A stretch of DNA of 55,903 nucleotides from CAYNYM01 sp049366815 (GTDB lineage Bacteria > Desulfobacterota > DSM-4660 > Desulfatiglandales > HGW-15): assembly GCA_049366815.1 (NCBI GenBank), contig JBMNCO010000079.1, forward strand, positions 1 to 55,903, in the 5' to 3' direction. Under the pieces are notes generated by a model that was not told the DNA's origin, made no database searches, and saw nothing but the letters and a program-made list of their open reading frames with translations. This document shows positions 24,612 through 33,324 of the stretch, one piece after another. Made by a program: the position numbers and the translations under genes. The first letter of the stretch is position 1; each line of letters opens with the position of its first letter.

Positions 24612-26341
24612 GGCATCGGTTCACCTTAAAGATCATAGGGCTTTTGCTGGTGTGGTTGACGCTGGGGCCGACAGGCGGCGCATGGGTCTGGGCAAAGAAA
24701 AGCTCAGAACCCCAACGGTTGCTGGAAGCGGCCGACAGTTGTGAAAAATCGCTCTATGCTTCCACAGAGAAGATGAAGTATCGGCATCATTGGCTGAAAT
24801 GCATCAGGCTTTATGATGCCGTTTGCAAAAAATTTCCCAATACCGATGAGGCAGCCCGGGCTCTTTACCGTACCGGGCGGCTCTACGCCGGGATTTACAA
24901 TTATTCGGGCCTGACAAAGGATCTGGATGAGGCCATCGCCCTGTATAGGGAACTCGTGGAGGCGTACGGCCAGCACCGGCTTGCGGATGACGCCCAGTAT
25001 CAAATAGGCCAACTATTCTACAAGAAGAAAAAGGATCCGGGCCAGGCCTATGTGGAGTTCCTGAAGGTTGATATCAAATTTCCCTCAGGTGACATGCGCC
25101 CGAAGGCCCGTGCGATGATGGAGGAACTGGCGCTGGTCCTCAGTCGAAAGACGGAACAGGGCGATGGAAAGCCGGGTTCGAGCGCCTCCCATGCCATGAC
25201 CAGGGTGAAGGATATTCGGCACTGGTCAACACCCAACTATACGAGGGTGGTCATTGATCTGGAAAGGCCGGTGGAATATGAGAGCCATATCTTAAAGGCG
25301 GAGCCTGATCTCGACAAGCCGAGACGACTCTATGTGGATCTGAAAAATGCCTACGTCAGCTCGGACATCGAAAGTTCTATCACCATTGAGGACGGCCTCC
25401 TCCAGAGGGCAAGGGCAGGCCAGAACGACAGAGACAGGGTCCGGGTGGTGCTGGATATCAACAGCATAGGCGGCCACAAGATCTTTCACCTCTATGACCC
25501 CTATCGCATTGTCGTGGATGTGCGCGGCGTCGAAAAGAAGGCCGTTGCCCCCAAGGCGGAGATTTCAAGGGGCAAGGTCCCTGTCCGCAAAGGCGTCTAT
25601 AAGCCGAAGGGCCCGGATGAGTCCGTCTCTCTTGCCAGGCAATTGGGACTCAACGTCAGACGTATTGTGATTGATCCGGGTCATGGCGGCAAGGACCCGG
25701 GCTGTTTCCTGAAGGGGGGAATCAAGGAAAAAGACATCGTTCTCAGGCTTGCCAAGAGACTGGCCAGGAAGATTGAGGACCAACTTGGTTGTGAAGCCCT
25801 GTTGACGAGGACCGAAGACGTGTTCGTATCTCTGGAACAAAGGACCGCATTTGCCAATGTGCAAAAGGCGGACCTGTTTATTTCCCTGCACATCAATGCC
25901 CACAAGCAGGCCGAAGTCAAAGGAGTCGAGACCTATTTTTTGAATATGGCCACCGACCAGAGGGCCGTTATTGTAGCGGCTAAGGAAAATGCCACATCGG
26001 AAAAAAACATCAGCGACCTCCAGACGATTCTTCAGTCCCTCATGTTCAACACCAATATCACAGAATCCAGCAAACTGGCCCATGACGTTCAAAGCCGTAT
26101 GGTGTCATCCGTGAGAAGGCGATATAACCCGGTCAAGGATCTCGGTGTCAAGCAGGCCCCTTTTTATGTCCTGATCGGCGCTGAAATGCCTGCCATCCTG
26201 CTGGAAGCGGGCTTCATTACAAACGCCACCGAGAGAAAACGGCTGCTGAGCGAAAAGTATTGGGACTGCCTTTCAGAGGGCATAGTGTCTGGAATCGCAC
26301 ATTATATCAAGAGCATTAATGAAAGCTCCAAGGACGGCTGA
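24608..26341 (+). CDS. N-acetylmuramoyl-L-alanine amidase with TPR and AMIN domains
   Basis: This 577-residue exported cell-wall hydrolase cleaves the amide bond between muramic acid and the stem peptide. A signal peptide covers about 1-28. Residues 36-165 form TPR-like repeats, 195-305 an AMIN domain that targets peptidoglycan or the divisome, and 348-572 an Amidase_3 catalytic domain. Zinc and catalytic residues are in IDPGHGGKDPG, KEKDIVLRLA, FISLHINAH and LLEAGFITN. The TPR-AMIN-amidase order is common in Deltaproteobacteria. The gene is coupled to mutS by ATGA and ends at a terminator shared with prfB. Confidence 0.93.
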   Translation: MRHRFTLKIIGLLLVWLTLGPTGGAWVWAKKSSEPQRLLEAADSCEKSLYASTEKMKYRHHWLKCIRLYDAVCKKFPNTDEAARALYRTGRLYAGIYNYSGLTKDLDEAIALYRELVEAYGQHRLADDAQYQIGQLFYKKKKDPGQAYVEFLKVDIKFPSGDMRPKARAMMEELALVLSRKTEQGDGKPGSSASHAMTRVKDIRHWSTPNYTRVVIDLERPVEYESHILKAEPDLDKPRRLYVDLKNAYVSSDIESSITIEDGLLQRARAGQNDRDRVRVVLDINSIGGHKIFHLYDPYRIVVDVRGVEKKAVAPKAEISRGKVPVRKGVYKPKGPDESVSLARQLGLNVRRIVIDPGHGGKDPGCFLKGGIKEKDIVLRLAKRLARKIEDQLGCEALLTRTEDVFVSLEQRTAFANVQKADLFISLHINAHKQAEVKGVETYFLNMATDQRAVIVAAKENATSEKNISDLQTILQSLMFNTNITESSKLAHDVQSRMVSSVRRRYNPVKDLGVKQAPFYVLIGAEMPAILLEAGFITNATERKRLLSEKYWDCLSEGIVSGIAHYIKSINESSKDG

Positions 26342-26366
26342 AAATGATTCCACACACGGCAGGGGG

Positions 26367-26399
26367 AAGAAAAATCGGGCAGCCTTTCAACTGCCCGAT
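26367..26399 (-). terminator. intrinsic terminator of prfB
   Basis: ATCGGGCAG at 26374-26382 and CTGCCCGAT at 26391-26399 form a perfect 9-bp stem with an 8-nt loop. On the minus strand it is followed by TTTTTCTT (complement of 26367-26374). It lies 41 bp past the prfB stop, and also between the convergent amidase and prfB genes. Confidence 0.8.
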
Positions 26400-26440
26400 G
26401 GATCTGTCTGGAATCTTCTCGGAAACGATCAATCAGCGTC

Positions 26441-27539
26441 TCAGCCCTTCATCCTCAAAAAGGCATCTATAAACGCATCGATATCGCCATCTATGACCCT
26501 TTCCAGATTGCCGACCTCCACGTTGGTGCGGTGGTCTTTTACCAACCTGTAGGGATTGAAGACATAGGATCGTATCTGGCTTCCCCATGCGATCTCTTTC
26601 TGGGTTTCGTGTATTTCCTGCTTTTTCTGTTCCCTCTTGGATCTCTCGATATCGTAGAGCCTCGACTTGAGCACCCTTAAGGCCATGTCCTTGTTGCGGT
26701 GCTGGGACTTTTCGTTCTGACATTGAACCACGATGCCTGTCGGCATATGGGTAATGCGGACAGCGGAACTCGTCTTGTTTACGTGCTGGCCCCCCGGCCC
26801 GCTGGCCCGGTAGGTGTCGATGCGGAGATCCTTTTCGTCGATATCGATTTTGATATCCGTGTCGACCTCCGGCAGCACGGAAACCGACGCAAACGACGTA
26901 TGGCGCCTGCCGGTTGCGTCGAAGGGCGAGATGCGAACCATACGGTGGATGCCGTGTTCGGATTTTAGATGTCCATAGGCGAAAGGCCCGCCTACCGTAA
27001 AGGTCACATTTTTGATCCCGGCCTCGTCACCGGGCAGGGCATCAATGATCTGGGTCGAAAAACCCTTTGATTCACACCACCGGAGGTACATCCTGAGGAG
27101 CATTTCCACCCAGTCCTGTGCCTCTGTACCGCCGGCTCCGGCATTTATCGCGACGATGGCATTGCTCTTGTCATCCGTGCCACCCAAAAGCGATTGTAAT
27201 TCAAGGCCCTGGATTTCTTTTTCGAGACGGCTCACGTCGCCTTCGACCTCTTTCAGTGTAGGCGTGTCCTTTTCCTCGAAGGCCATTTCAGCCAGAAGTC
27301 TGGCTTCTTCGGCTTCGTGGTAAAATTTTTTCCACTTGTCAATATGTTCCCTGATGGAGGCCGATTCCTGATTCAGCCTTGAGATCTCTTCCTGATCCTT
27401 GTTCCAGAAGTCGGCCCTTGCCATGGATTTTTCAATTTTTTCAAGTTGTTTCTGACGTTCATCTAAGTCAAAGATGACCTCTTAACTCTTGAAGTTGTTC
27501 AATCATTTGGTCGATTTTTGTAATCACTTCCTGATTCAT
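26441..27539 (-). CDS. prfB: peptide chain release factor 2, programmed +1 frameshift
   Basis: RF2 releases peptides at UGA and UAA. The gene is read in two frames: 23 codons from ATG 27539 to CTT (27473-27471), then TGA (27470-27468). Ribosomes must skip one base (27470) and continue with GAC to the stop at 26441, giving 365 residues. The slip site CTTTGAC has an AGAGGT element 3 nt upstream, as in the conserved RF2 frameshift signal. Later motifs confirm RF2: SPFDATGRRH with the stop-codon tripeptide SPF, and SGPGGQHVNKTSSAVRITH with GGQ. AAGGAG lies 8 nt before the ATG. A terminator follows. Confidence 0.96.
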
Positions 27540-27558
27540 CGTGTTGCTCCTTGTCAGT

Positions 27559-29193
27559 TTAAAAATTTCTCGGCGATGCCGAACCATGAAGTGCTTTGAT
27601 GTCACTTTTATTTTTTATTCTATAACACAAATAAAAAAAAGTCTTGATCAAAGAAATGATCAAAGCACCAAAAGCAAAAAGGTCTCCGTGACGGGTATAG
27701 AATCCCGGTGAACCATCGAGGGGTCGAACATCCTGCAAAAGGACCTCTTCCTGAAACAAGGAACCCTGTTGTATGATTTCACCCAGTGGACTGACAAAGG
27801 CACTGAACCCCGTATTTGCGGACCTGATCAGAAAGCGGCGGTTTTCCACCGCCCTGAAGACGGCCATGGACAAGTGCTGAAAAGGGGCACTCGTCATGCC
27901 GAACCAGGCATCATTTGTCAGGTTGATCAACAAATCGGCTCCGGCGTTCGTTTGGGCTCGGGCCAGTTCAGGAAAGATGATTTCAAAGCATATGAGGGTT
28001 CCGGCGGTAAAACGAGACAGTTTCAGGGGGGTGTTTTTATCACCGGAGGCAAAATCCCCCGCCGCCGGTACCAGTCGGTGAACGAATGGAAAGAATCTGC
28101 TCATTGGTACATATTCGCCGAAGGGCACAAGATGGGTTTTGTCATAGAACCCTGATATTTCTCCTGTCGAGGATAGACTGTAGGCGCGATTATGATATCG
28201 GATTGCGCCGTTTTCTCTTGTGTAAGCAGGGCTCCCGAAAATGAGCTCGGCATGGATTTTTCGGACAATCTGGATGACCCTTTCGGTATATTCGGATCCG
28301 TCCTGGAAAAAGAAGGGCACGGCTGTTTCGGGCCAAACAACGAGGGCCGGATGGAAGGCGGATGCCTTCAGTGTGAGCCTTTCGTAGTCTTCTATGGTCT
28401 TTTGCTGGTATTGGGGGTGCCATTTGACCGATTGGTCCACGTTCCCCTGGACAATGGCCGCGGTAAAGGAAGGGCGTGTCTTATCGGGGTTTTCAAGTCC
28501 TGAAATGCGCTGGTGACCGTAGATCAATGCAAATGCCAGGAGGAGTCCCGTGCAAACGGCCTCCCACTTTAAGAATCCTTTCGCTGAAAAAGTGCGGTCA
28601 AACAAAAGGGCATAAATAAGGGCATTTGCAAAGATGATGAGAAAGGACAGACCGTAAACGCCCATCAGGTCGGCCATCTGAATCAAGGTCAGCATTCGAT
28701 ACTGGCTGTATCCCAAAAGACACCAGGGGAACCCTGTCAACACGTTGGCCCTCATATACTCCAGGCCGACCCAGCCGCAGGCAATCAAAAAGAGTCCAAA
28801 ACGGGAGCCCCGGCAGATTGACGTCAGCACCGAGAACAGTGCAGGGTACAGAGAGAGGTAGAGGCAAAAAAGGCCCAGAACACCGAGGCTCAAGAAGACG
28901 TTCAGACCGCCGTAATGCCCCAGGACGACAATAATCCAGTAAATCAGCGTAAAGTAGTGAACAAGGCCGGTCAGGCACCCCAGTCGAAAGGCCCGGGAGG
29001 GAGATTCGTCCCTTAGGGCCTTCAAGAGAGGCACCAGCGCAAACCATGCCATCCATTCCAGGCTTGCGGGAGGGAAGGCGGCCGTCAGCATGAGGCCTGA
29101 AAGAATGGCGTACAAGCTCTTTCCCAAGGGAAACGGACGCTTGATTGGAGAAGATGCCGGCCCTGAAGGCGATGACAACAATCTTTTTTTCAT
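27559..29193 (-). CDS. lnt: apolipoprotein N-acyltransferase
   Basis: This 544-residue inner-membrane enzyme adds the third acyl chain to lipoproteins. The N-terminal half has about six membrane helices; the periplasmic nitrilase domain (about 250-490) has the catalytic triad: Glu in VVWPETAVPF, Lys in the segment near HLVPFGEYVP, and Cys in LICFEIIFPE. Another helix closes the protein. I chose ATG 29193, 4 nt after the corC stop; a longer reading to 29277 overlaps corC with no family match. The corC-lnt pairing is common in proteobacteria. Confidence 0.92.
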   Translation of the reverse strand: MKKRLLSSPSGPASSPIKRPFPLGKSLYAILSGLMLTAAFPPASLEWMAWFALVPLLKALRDESPSRAFRLGCLTGLVHYFTLIYWIIVVLGHYGGLNVFLSLGVLGLFCLYLSLYPALFSVLTSICRGSRFGLFLIACGWVGLEYMRANVLTGFPWCLLGYSQYRMLTLIQMADLMGVYGLSFLIIFANALIYALLFDRTFSAKGFLKWEAVCTGLLLAFALIYGHQRISGLENPDKTRPSFTAAIVQGNVDQSVKWHPQYQQKTIEDYERLTLKASAFHPALVVWPETAVPFFFQDGSEYTERVIQIVRKIHAELIFGSPAYTRENGAIRYHNRAYSLSSTGEISGFYDKTHLVPFGEYVPMSRFFPFVHRLVPAAGDFASGDKNTPLKLSRFTAGTLICFEIIFPELARAQTNAGADLLINLTNDAWFGMTSAPFQHLSMAVFRAVENRRFLIRSANTGFSAFVSPLGEIIQQGSLFQEEVLLQDVRPLDGSPGFYTRHGDLFAFGALIISLIKTFFYLCYRIKNKSDIKALHGSASPRNF

Positions 29194-29197
29194 CGGC

Positions 29198-30106
29198 TCA
29201 GCGCTGCTCTTTTTCTTTGCGGAAAGACAATTTGGAGGGTTGACGTGTGATGCGGATGTTGTTGATTTTCCGGTCATCCGCCGAAGTGACCGTCAGTTCG
29301 AGGTCTTCGTAGGTAACCTTTTCATCGACCTTTGGGATTTTTCCCAGGAGGTGGATGAAAAGTCCTCCAACGGACTCGAATTCACCTTGGGGAAGTGTGA
29401 TTCCAAAATGCTCTTCGAGTTTTTCCACATCAAGGCGTGCATCGACGAGGATATTGTCCTCATCAATGATCGTCAAGAGCGTTCGGTCATTGTCATGCTC
29501 ATCCATGATTTCACCGACGATTTCCTCAATGATATCCTCGATGGTAATGATGCCGGCGGCCCCTCCATACTCATCGGTCACAATGGCAAGATGCGTTTTG
29601 TTTTTCTTTAGATCTTTGAAAAGCTCGCTGATTTTCTGGTTCCGGGAAGTGAAATAGGGCTTTCTCAGAATTTCCTCGGGGATTTTTAAACCCGGATCTT
29701 TGCCCCAGAATTTGAGGAGGTCCTTGGCATGAAGGATGCCCACGATATCGTCAATGGTCCCTTTGTAGATGGGAATCCTCGTGTGACCGCATTCCGCCAC
29801 AAGCTGGATGACTTCCCCAAGGGTCGAATCAATAGAAGCAGAGGAGATTTCCGTCCGGGGAACCATGACTGAGGCGGTTTCGGTTTCCTTAAGCTCGAGG
29901 ACCCCAAAGACCATTTCCGATTCTTCATCCGAGATCAATCCCTTGGCATGCCCTTCATCCATGAGGTCATGGATCTCTTCGGTCAGGGCGTTGCCTTTAT
30001 CAAGATGGGGTTTCCTCTTGCGCAGAAGTGACTTAATCACGCTAATCAGATTTTGATGGGAACCGTCGTCCAACTTAAGATTTGAGCCCCTAATGTTTGA
30101 ATTCAA
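29198..30106 (-). CDS. corC: CorC/HlyC-type CBS-domain protein
   Basis: This 302-residue soluble protein has an N-terminal linker, two CBS domains (about 85-210: MVPRTEI...TRIPIYKGTIDDIVGILHAKD and KTHLAIVTDEYGGAAGIITIEDIIEEIVGEI), and a C-terminal CorC_HlyC domain (about 225-295). It lacks the DUF21 membrane domain of larger relatives. The family is linked to magnesium and cobalt efflux and, through its pairing with lnt, to envelope biology; the exact function is uncertain. A strong promoter lies upstream on the same strand. Confidence 0.88.
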   Translation of the reverse strand: MNSNIRGSNLKLDDGSHQNLISVIKSLLRKRKPHLDKGNALTEEIHDLMDEGHAKGLISDEESEMVFGVLELKETETASVMVPRTEISSASIDSTLGEVIQLVAECGHTRIPIYKGTIDDIVGILHAKDLLKFWGKDPGLKIPEEILRKPYFTSRNQKISELFKDLKKNKTHLAIVTDEYGGAAGIITIEDIIEEIVGEIMDEHDNDRTLLTIIDEDNILVDARLDVEKLEEHFGITLPQGEFESVGGLFIHLLGKIPKVDEKVTYEDLELTVTSADDRKINNIRITRQPSKLSFRKEKEQR

Positions 30107-30164
30107 AACGCCATATAACCAAGAACCGGAATGAAATAAATGGCATAGGCTTCAAAAGTGCCCT

Positions 30165-30193
30165 ATATTATTTTTATCTCGAAAACCTGTCAA
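30165..30193 (-). promoter_or_regulatory. strong sigma70 promoter for corC-lnt
   Basis: On the minus strand TTGACA (complement of 30188-30193) is followed by a 17-bp spacer and TAATAT (complement of 30165-30170). It points to corC, whose start is 59 bp downstream. Confidence 0.7.
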
Positions 30194-30232
30194 GATATAA
30201 GCGAACCCCGGATATTATTGATCAAAAAATAC

Positions 30233-30260
30233 TTGACTTTGCAGTATCCTGTGTTAGTGT
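30233..30260 (+). promoter_or_regulatory. candidate promoter for tRNA-Gly
   Basis: TTGACT at 30233-30238 with TAGTGT at 30255-30260 (16-bp spacer) faces the tRNA gene 79 bp downstream. It lies back to back with the corC promoter and may also supply the rimP-nusA operon by readthrough. Confidence 0.45.
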
Positions 30261-30339
30261 ATCTTTCTGTATTTTAGTAAAAAAGTGGACAGTCATTCCC
30301 CCGGACTCAGGCGAAAAATGGGGGGTGACGGTTTGAAAA

Positions 30340-30415
30340 GCGGGCATAGCTCAGTTGGCAGAGCACAAGCTTCCCAAGCTTGGGGTCGCGGGTTCGAACC
30401 CCGTTGCCCGCTCCA
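30340..30415 (+). tRNA. tRNA-Gly(CCC)
   Basis: This is a 76-nt gene with a complete cloverleaf. Acceptor GCGGGCA pairs with TGCCCGC, the D-arm has GCTC/GAGC, the anticodon stem is CAAGC/GCTTG around loop TTCCCAA (anticodon CCC), and the T-arm is GCGGG-TTCGAAC-CCCGT with a terminal mismatch-tolerant pair. Discriminator T and encoded CCA follow. It lies just upstream of the rimP operon, where a tRNA is frequently found. Confidence 0.95.
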
Positions 30416-30551
30416 CAATTTTTTATAAGGCCTGATTCCCTTTTTGAGGTTGCCATCCATATCCTAAGGGCGAATGAGTAGGTGGCTACTTTGAATTGCG
30501 GACATGATGTTGGTTTTCTCTATTGCCTTATGCATTCCATGCAATATTAAA

Positions 30552-30607
30552 ACTGACAGCCGGTCAGTCTGCAGTGAGGAAGCGGGTCTTTTTTGACCGC
30601 TTTTTTT
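30552..30607 (+). terminator. tandem hairpins, attenuator-like leader of rimP
   Basis: Two stems occur in tandem. The first is ACTGAC at 30552-30557 with GTCAGT at 30563-30568. The second is AGCGGGTC at 30581-30588 pairing, with one bulge, to GACCGCT at 30595-30601, followed by seven T. The second has intrinsic-terminator form and ends 7 nt before the rimP start. A terminator-like hairpin in this place, read through or regulated, is a recurrent feature ahead of rimP-nusA. Confidence 0.6.
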
Positions 30608-30613
30608 ATTTGA

Positions 30614-31087
30614 ATGGACGGTAAAATTCAAGGGATAATACCACAGGTGAAGGACCTCGTAGAGGCCGTCGTCGAGAAGATAGGATTCGAACTGGTTGAT
30701 GTTGAGTACATTTCCATCGGCGGAAGGTGGATTCTGAGGCTTTATATAGATAAAGAGGGCGGCGTCACAATAGATGATTGTGCGAGGGTGAGTGGTGAAA
30801 TCGGGACCCTGATCGACGTCAAGGACATCATTGCCCATGAATACGTATTGGAGGTTTCATCGCCGGGACTCGACAGGCCGCTCAAAAAGGAGATTCATTT
30901 TCTTGAGGCAGTCGGGAAAAAGGTCAAGATAAAGATGAAATCTCCTGTAGAAGGCCGCCGAAATTTTACAGGCTACCTGAAAGAATTCCGTAATGGAACC
31001 CTGTTTCTTGAAATGGAGACAGGAGCGGCTGCGTTGCCCTGGCAGGGTGTTGAGAAGGCCAATTTGGTATATGAATTCGATTCCTAA
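30614..31087 (+). CDS. rimP: ribosome maturation factor RimP
   Basis: This 157-residue protein assists 30S assembly. Family motifs are LVEAVVEKIGFELVDVEY near the N-terminus, ILRLYIDKEGGVTIDDC, and EVSSPGLDRPL about residue 85, followed by an SH3-like C-terminal domain. It heads the nusA-infB operon, its usual place. No Shine-Dalgarno is obvious because the T-rich terminator-like leader directly precedes the ATG. Confidence 0.93.
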   Translation: MDGKIQGIIPQVKDLVEAVVEKIGFELVDVEYISIGGRWILRLYIDKEGGVTIDDCARVSGEIGTLIDVKDIIAHEYVLEVSSPGLDRPLKKEIHFLEAVGKKVKIKMKSPVEGRRNFTGYLKEFRNGTLFLEMETGAAALPWQGVEKANLVYEFDS

Positions 31088-31190
31088 TGGACTTTCCTGT
31101 ATTGGAGATTACACACTTTTCCCTCTACTTTATCGGTCGTTCTTGGCCGCCGCTCTCACAGAAAGAAGTTGTATGCGTCTATTTTATCGT

Positions 31191-31217
31191 TTCGCGGAGT
31201 CAATCCAGTTCCGCGAA
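31191..31217 (+). promoter_or_regulatory. hairpin between rimP and nusA
   Basis: A perfect 8-bp stem, TTCGCGGA at 31191-31198 and TCCGCGAA at 31210-31217, lies in the 232-nt rimP-nusA gap. No T-run follows. It may be a processing or regulatory RNA structure. No credible gene is seen in the gap. Confidence 0.4.
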
Positions 31218-31319
31218 CCTTCTTCAGGCAGGACACAACGGGATGAGTAATACCTGGCTGTCTCTCTTGTCCATGGATGGTCACCTGATAACCTTTATAT
31301 TCCCCGGAGTAAGAGCACG

Positions 31320-32882
31320 ATGGTAACAGAGTTAAAAAAAGTCATTGACCAAGTAAGCCGGGAGAAGGGCATTGATCGAGAAGTGTTGATCAGTACCCTC
31401 GAGGATGCGGTAAAGGCTGCTGCCAAAAAGAAAATGGGCCCGAGCTATGATTTGGAGGTCAATTTCAACGATGAAATCGGAGAGATCGAAGTCTTCGAGT
31501 TCAAGGAGGTCGTTCAGGAAGTCACAGACCCTCATCTTCAAATTTCGATTGAGGAGTCCCATGATATTGACCCAGACGCCGAGATCGGAGATAGCCTCGG
31601 TATTAAGATGGATACGGACGAGTTTGGCAGAATAGCAGCGCAATCTGCGAAACAGGTGATCATGCAGCGACTGCGTGAGGCGGAAAGAAACCTTGTCTAC
31701 GATGATTACAAGGACCGGCGCGGGGAGATCATTCACGGCATCGTACAAAGGTTTGATAAGGGCTCAATTATTGTCAATCTGGGACGCACCGAAGCGGAAC
31801 TTCCTGTTAAGGAGCAGATCCCCAAGGAGGCCTACAAACAGGGTGATCGAATCAGGGCATATATTTTAGATGTAAAACAATTCAGCCGCGGTCCGCAAAT
31901 TATCCTGTCGCGAACCCATCCCAACTTTCTCGCCACTCTTTTTGAAAATGAGGTTCCAGAGATCGCCGAAAAGATTGTGTCCATCATACAGGTAGCCCGG
32001 GAGCCTGGGAGTAGAGCCAAAATCGCTGTTTCATCTAGAGACAGTGACGTGGATCCTGTGGGGGCATGTGTCGGAATGAAGGGAAGCAGGGTGCAGGCTG
32101 TTGTGCAGGAATTGCGCGGCGAAAAAATTGACATCGTGCCCTGGGATTCTGACCCTGCAAAATTCATCTGTAATGCCCTTGCCCCCGCGGAAATCACCCG
32201 GGTTGTGGTGGACGAAGAGGATCAGGCCATGGAGGTGGTTGTTCCCGACGACCAATTGTCACTGGCCATCGGCAAGAGAGGCCAGAATGTCCGGTTGGCC
32301 TCAAAGCTTTCCGGGTGGCATCTGGATGTGAGCAGCGAGACAAATTACAATCGGGCACTGACGGAAGCGTATCTCTCACTCATGCAATTGGAAGGTGTGG
32401 GTGAGAAGACGGCCTTGAATCTCTATCAGGCCGGGTATAGATCCGCAGAAGACGTAGCGAACGCTCAGGTCTCTGAATTGACGGGAATCAGGGACATCGG
32501 AGAAGAAAAGGCCGGGAAGATCATTGCAAGCGCCGTCAAGTATCTCGAGGACAAGGGTGCAGGCCTGCAGGATAAGTCCACCGAGGCCGTTGGGGGGACC
32601 TCGGGGAGCGGCATTGCTTCAGAGCATGATGAGACATGGTCACCAGGTACTACTGATGGAGACAATCAGCAGAACACTGGAGATCCAGTATCAGAGGGCG
32701 CGACCGGCTCTGAGATAACAAAAGGGGACTTGAAGGAAGAAGAGGATATGCCGGCGGAAGACGCCTCCGTTGAAGACCGTGACGATGTCAGGTCGGAGGG
32801 CGGAAGGGACGTTTCCGGACGCACGGAATCCCGTGAGACATCAGACCTGGCGCCGGAGAACGATACCGACACCGGGGTTTGA
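31320..32882 (+). CDS. nusA: transcription termination/antitermination factor NusA
   Basis: This 520-residue RNA polymerase factor has an N-terminal domain (1-130), an S1 domain (about 135-200, VQRFDKGSIIVNLGRTEAELP), two KH domains (about 205-345, GACVGMKGSRVQAVVQEL and LAIGKRGQNVRLASKL), and a helix-hairpin-helix region (about 360-425, LEGVGEKTALNLYQAGY). The last 90 residues are a low-complexity acidic Ser/Thr/Glu tail, longer than in many relatives. The operon position between rimP and ylxR-infB is standard. Confidence 0.96.
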   Translation: MVTELKKVIDQVSREKGIDREVLISTLEDAVKAAAKKKMGPSYDLEVNFNDEIGEIEVFEFKEVVQEVTDPHLQISIEESHDIDPDAEIGDSLGIKMDTDEFGRIAAQSAKQVIMQRLREAERNLVYDDYKDRRGEIIHGIVQRFDKGSIIVNLGRTEAELPVKEQIPKEAYKQGDRIRAYILDVKQFSRGPQIILSRTHPNFLATLFENEVPEIAEKIVSIIQVAREPGSRAKIAVSSRDSDVDPVGACVGMKGSRVQAVVQELRGEKIDIVPWDSDPAKFICNALAPAEITRVVVDEEDQAMEVVVPDDQLSLAIGKRGQNVRLASKLSGWHLDVSSETNYNRALTEAYLSLMQLEGVGEKTALNLYQAGYRSAEDVANAQVSELTGIRDIGEEKAGKIIASAVKYLEDKGAGLQDKSTEAVGGTSGSGIASEHDETWSPGTTDGDNQQNTGDPVSEGATGSEITKGDLKEEEDMPAEDASVEDRDDVRSEGGRDVSGRTESRETSDLAPENDTDTGV

Positions 32883-32907
32883 GAGACGGGCATGCTATCG
32901 GGTTTCT

Positions 32908-33174
32908 ATGGGGAGAGAAAAGGAGCATAATCCTATTCGGACATGTATCATATGCGGTGCAAGAAGGCCGAAAAGTGATCTACTCCGGTTTGTCCTGAAC
33001 CATCAGAAAAAAGTGATCTTGGATGAACGAAGGAGATTATCAGGGAGAGGCGCCTATATCTGCAGAAACAATACCTGCTTGAGCCAATTGACTAGGAAAA
33101 ACCGCTTTAACAGGGCCTTTAGAACAAATGCATTCCTTTCCGACGACCTCGCGCAGACTGTCGAAGGGGTGTGA
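32908..33174 (+). CDS. ylxR: YlxR-family RNA-binding protein
   Basis: This is an 88-residue protein of the YlxR/DUF448 family: RTCIICGARRPKSDLLRFV at the N-terminus, then GRGAYICRNNTCLSQL. The cysteines in CIIC resemble a metal-binding knuckle. YlxR is a putative nucleic-acid-binding protein reported in Bacillus to act on gene expression; the role here is unknown. I chose ATG 32908, the only start after the nusA stop that keeps the conserved domain. It is nested between nusA and infB as usual. Confidence 0.85.
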   Translation: MGREKEHNPIRTCIICGARRPKSDLLRFVLNHQKKVILDERRRLSGRGAYICRNNTCLSQLTRKNRFNRAFRTNAFLSDDLAQTVEGV

Positions 33175-33324
33175 TGGGTTTGCCTTCCTCTACCCGGAGC
33201 AAAAGGCATACGCCCTTATTTAAAGAATGGACAGCAAGGTTACCCTTCTCGATGCAAGGTCTTTGTGTACGCCGGTGATATTTCGGGGAAGGGTGCTAAA
33301 TTATACGTAATTTCGGGGGATTAA

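Noticed and set aside
31087..31326. Open frame in the rimP-nusA gap
   Set aside because: It has no family resemblance, poor start context and runs into the nusA start.
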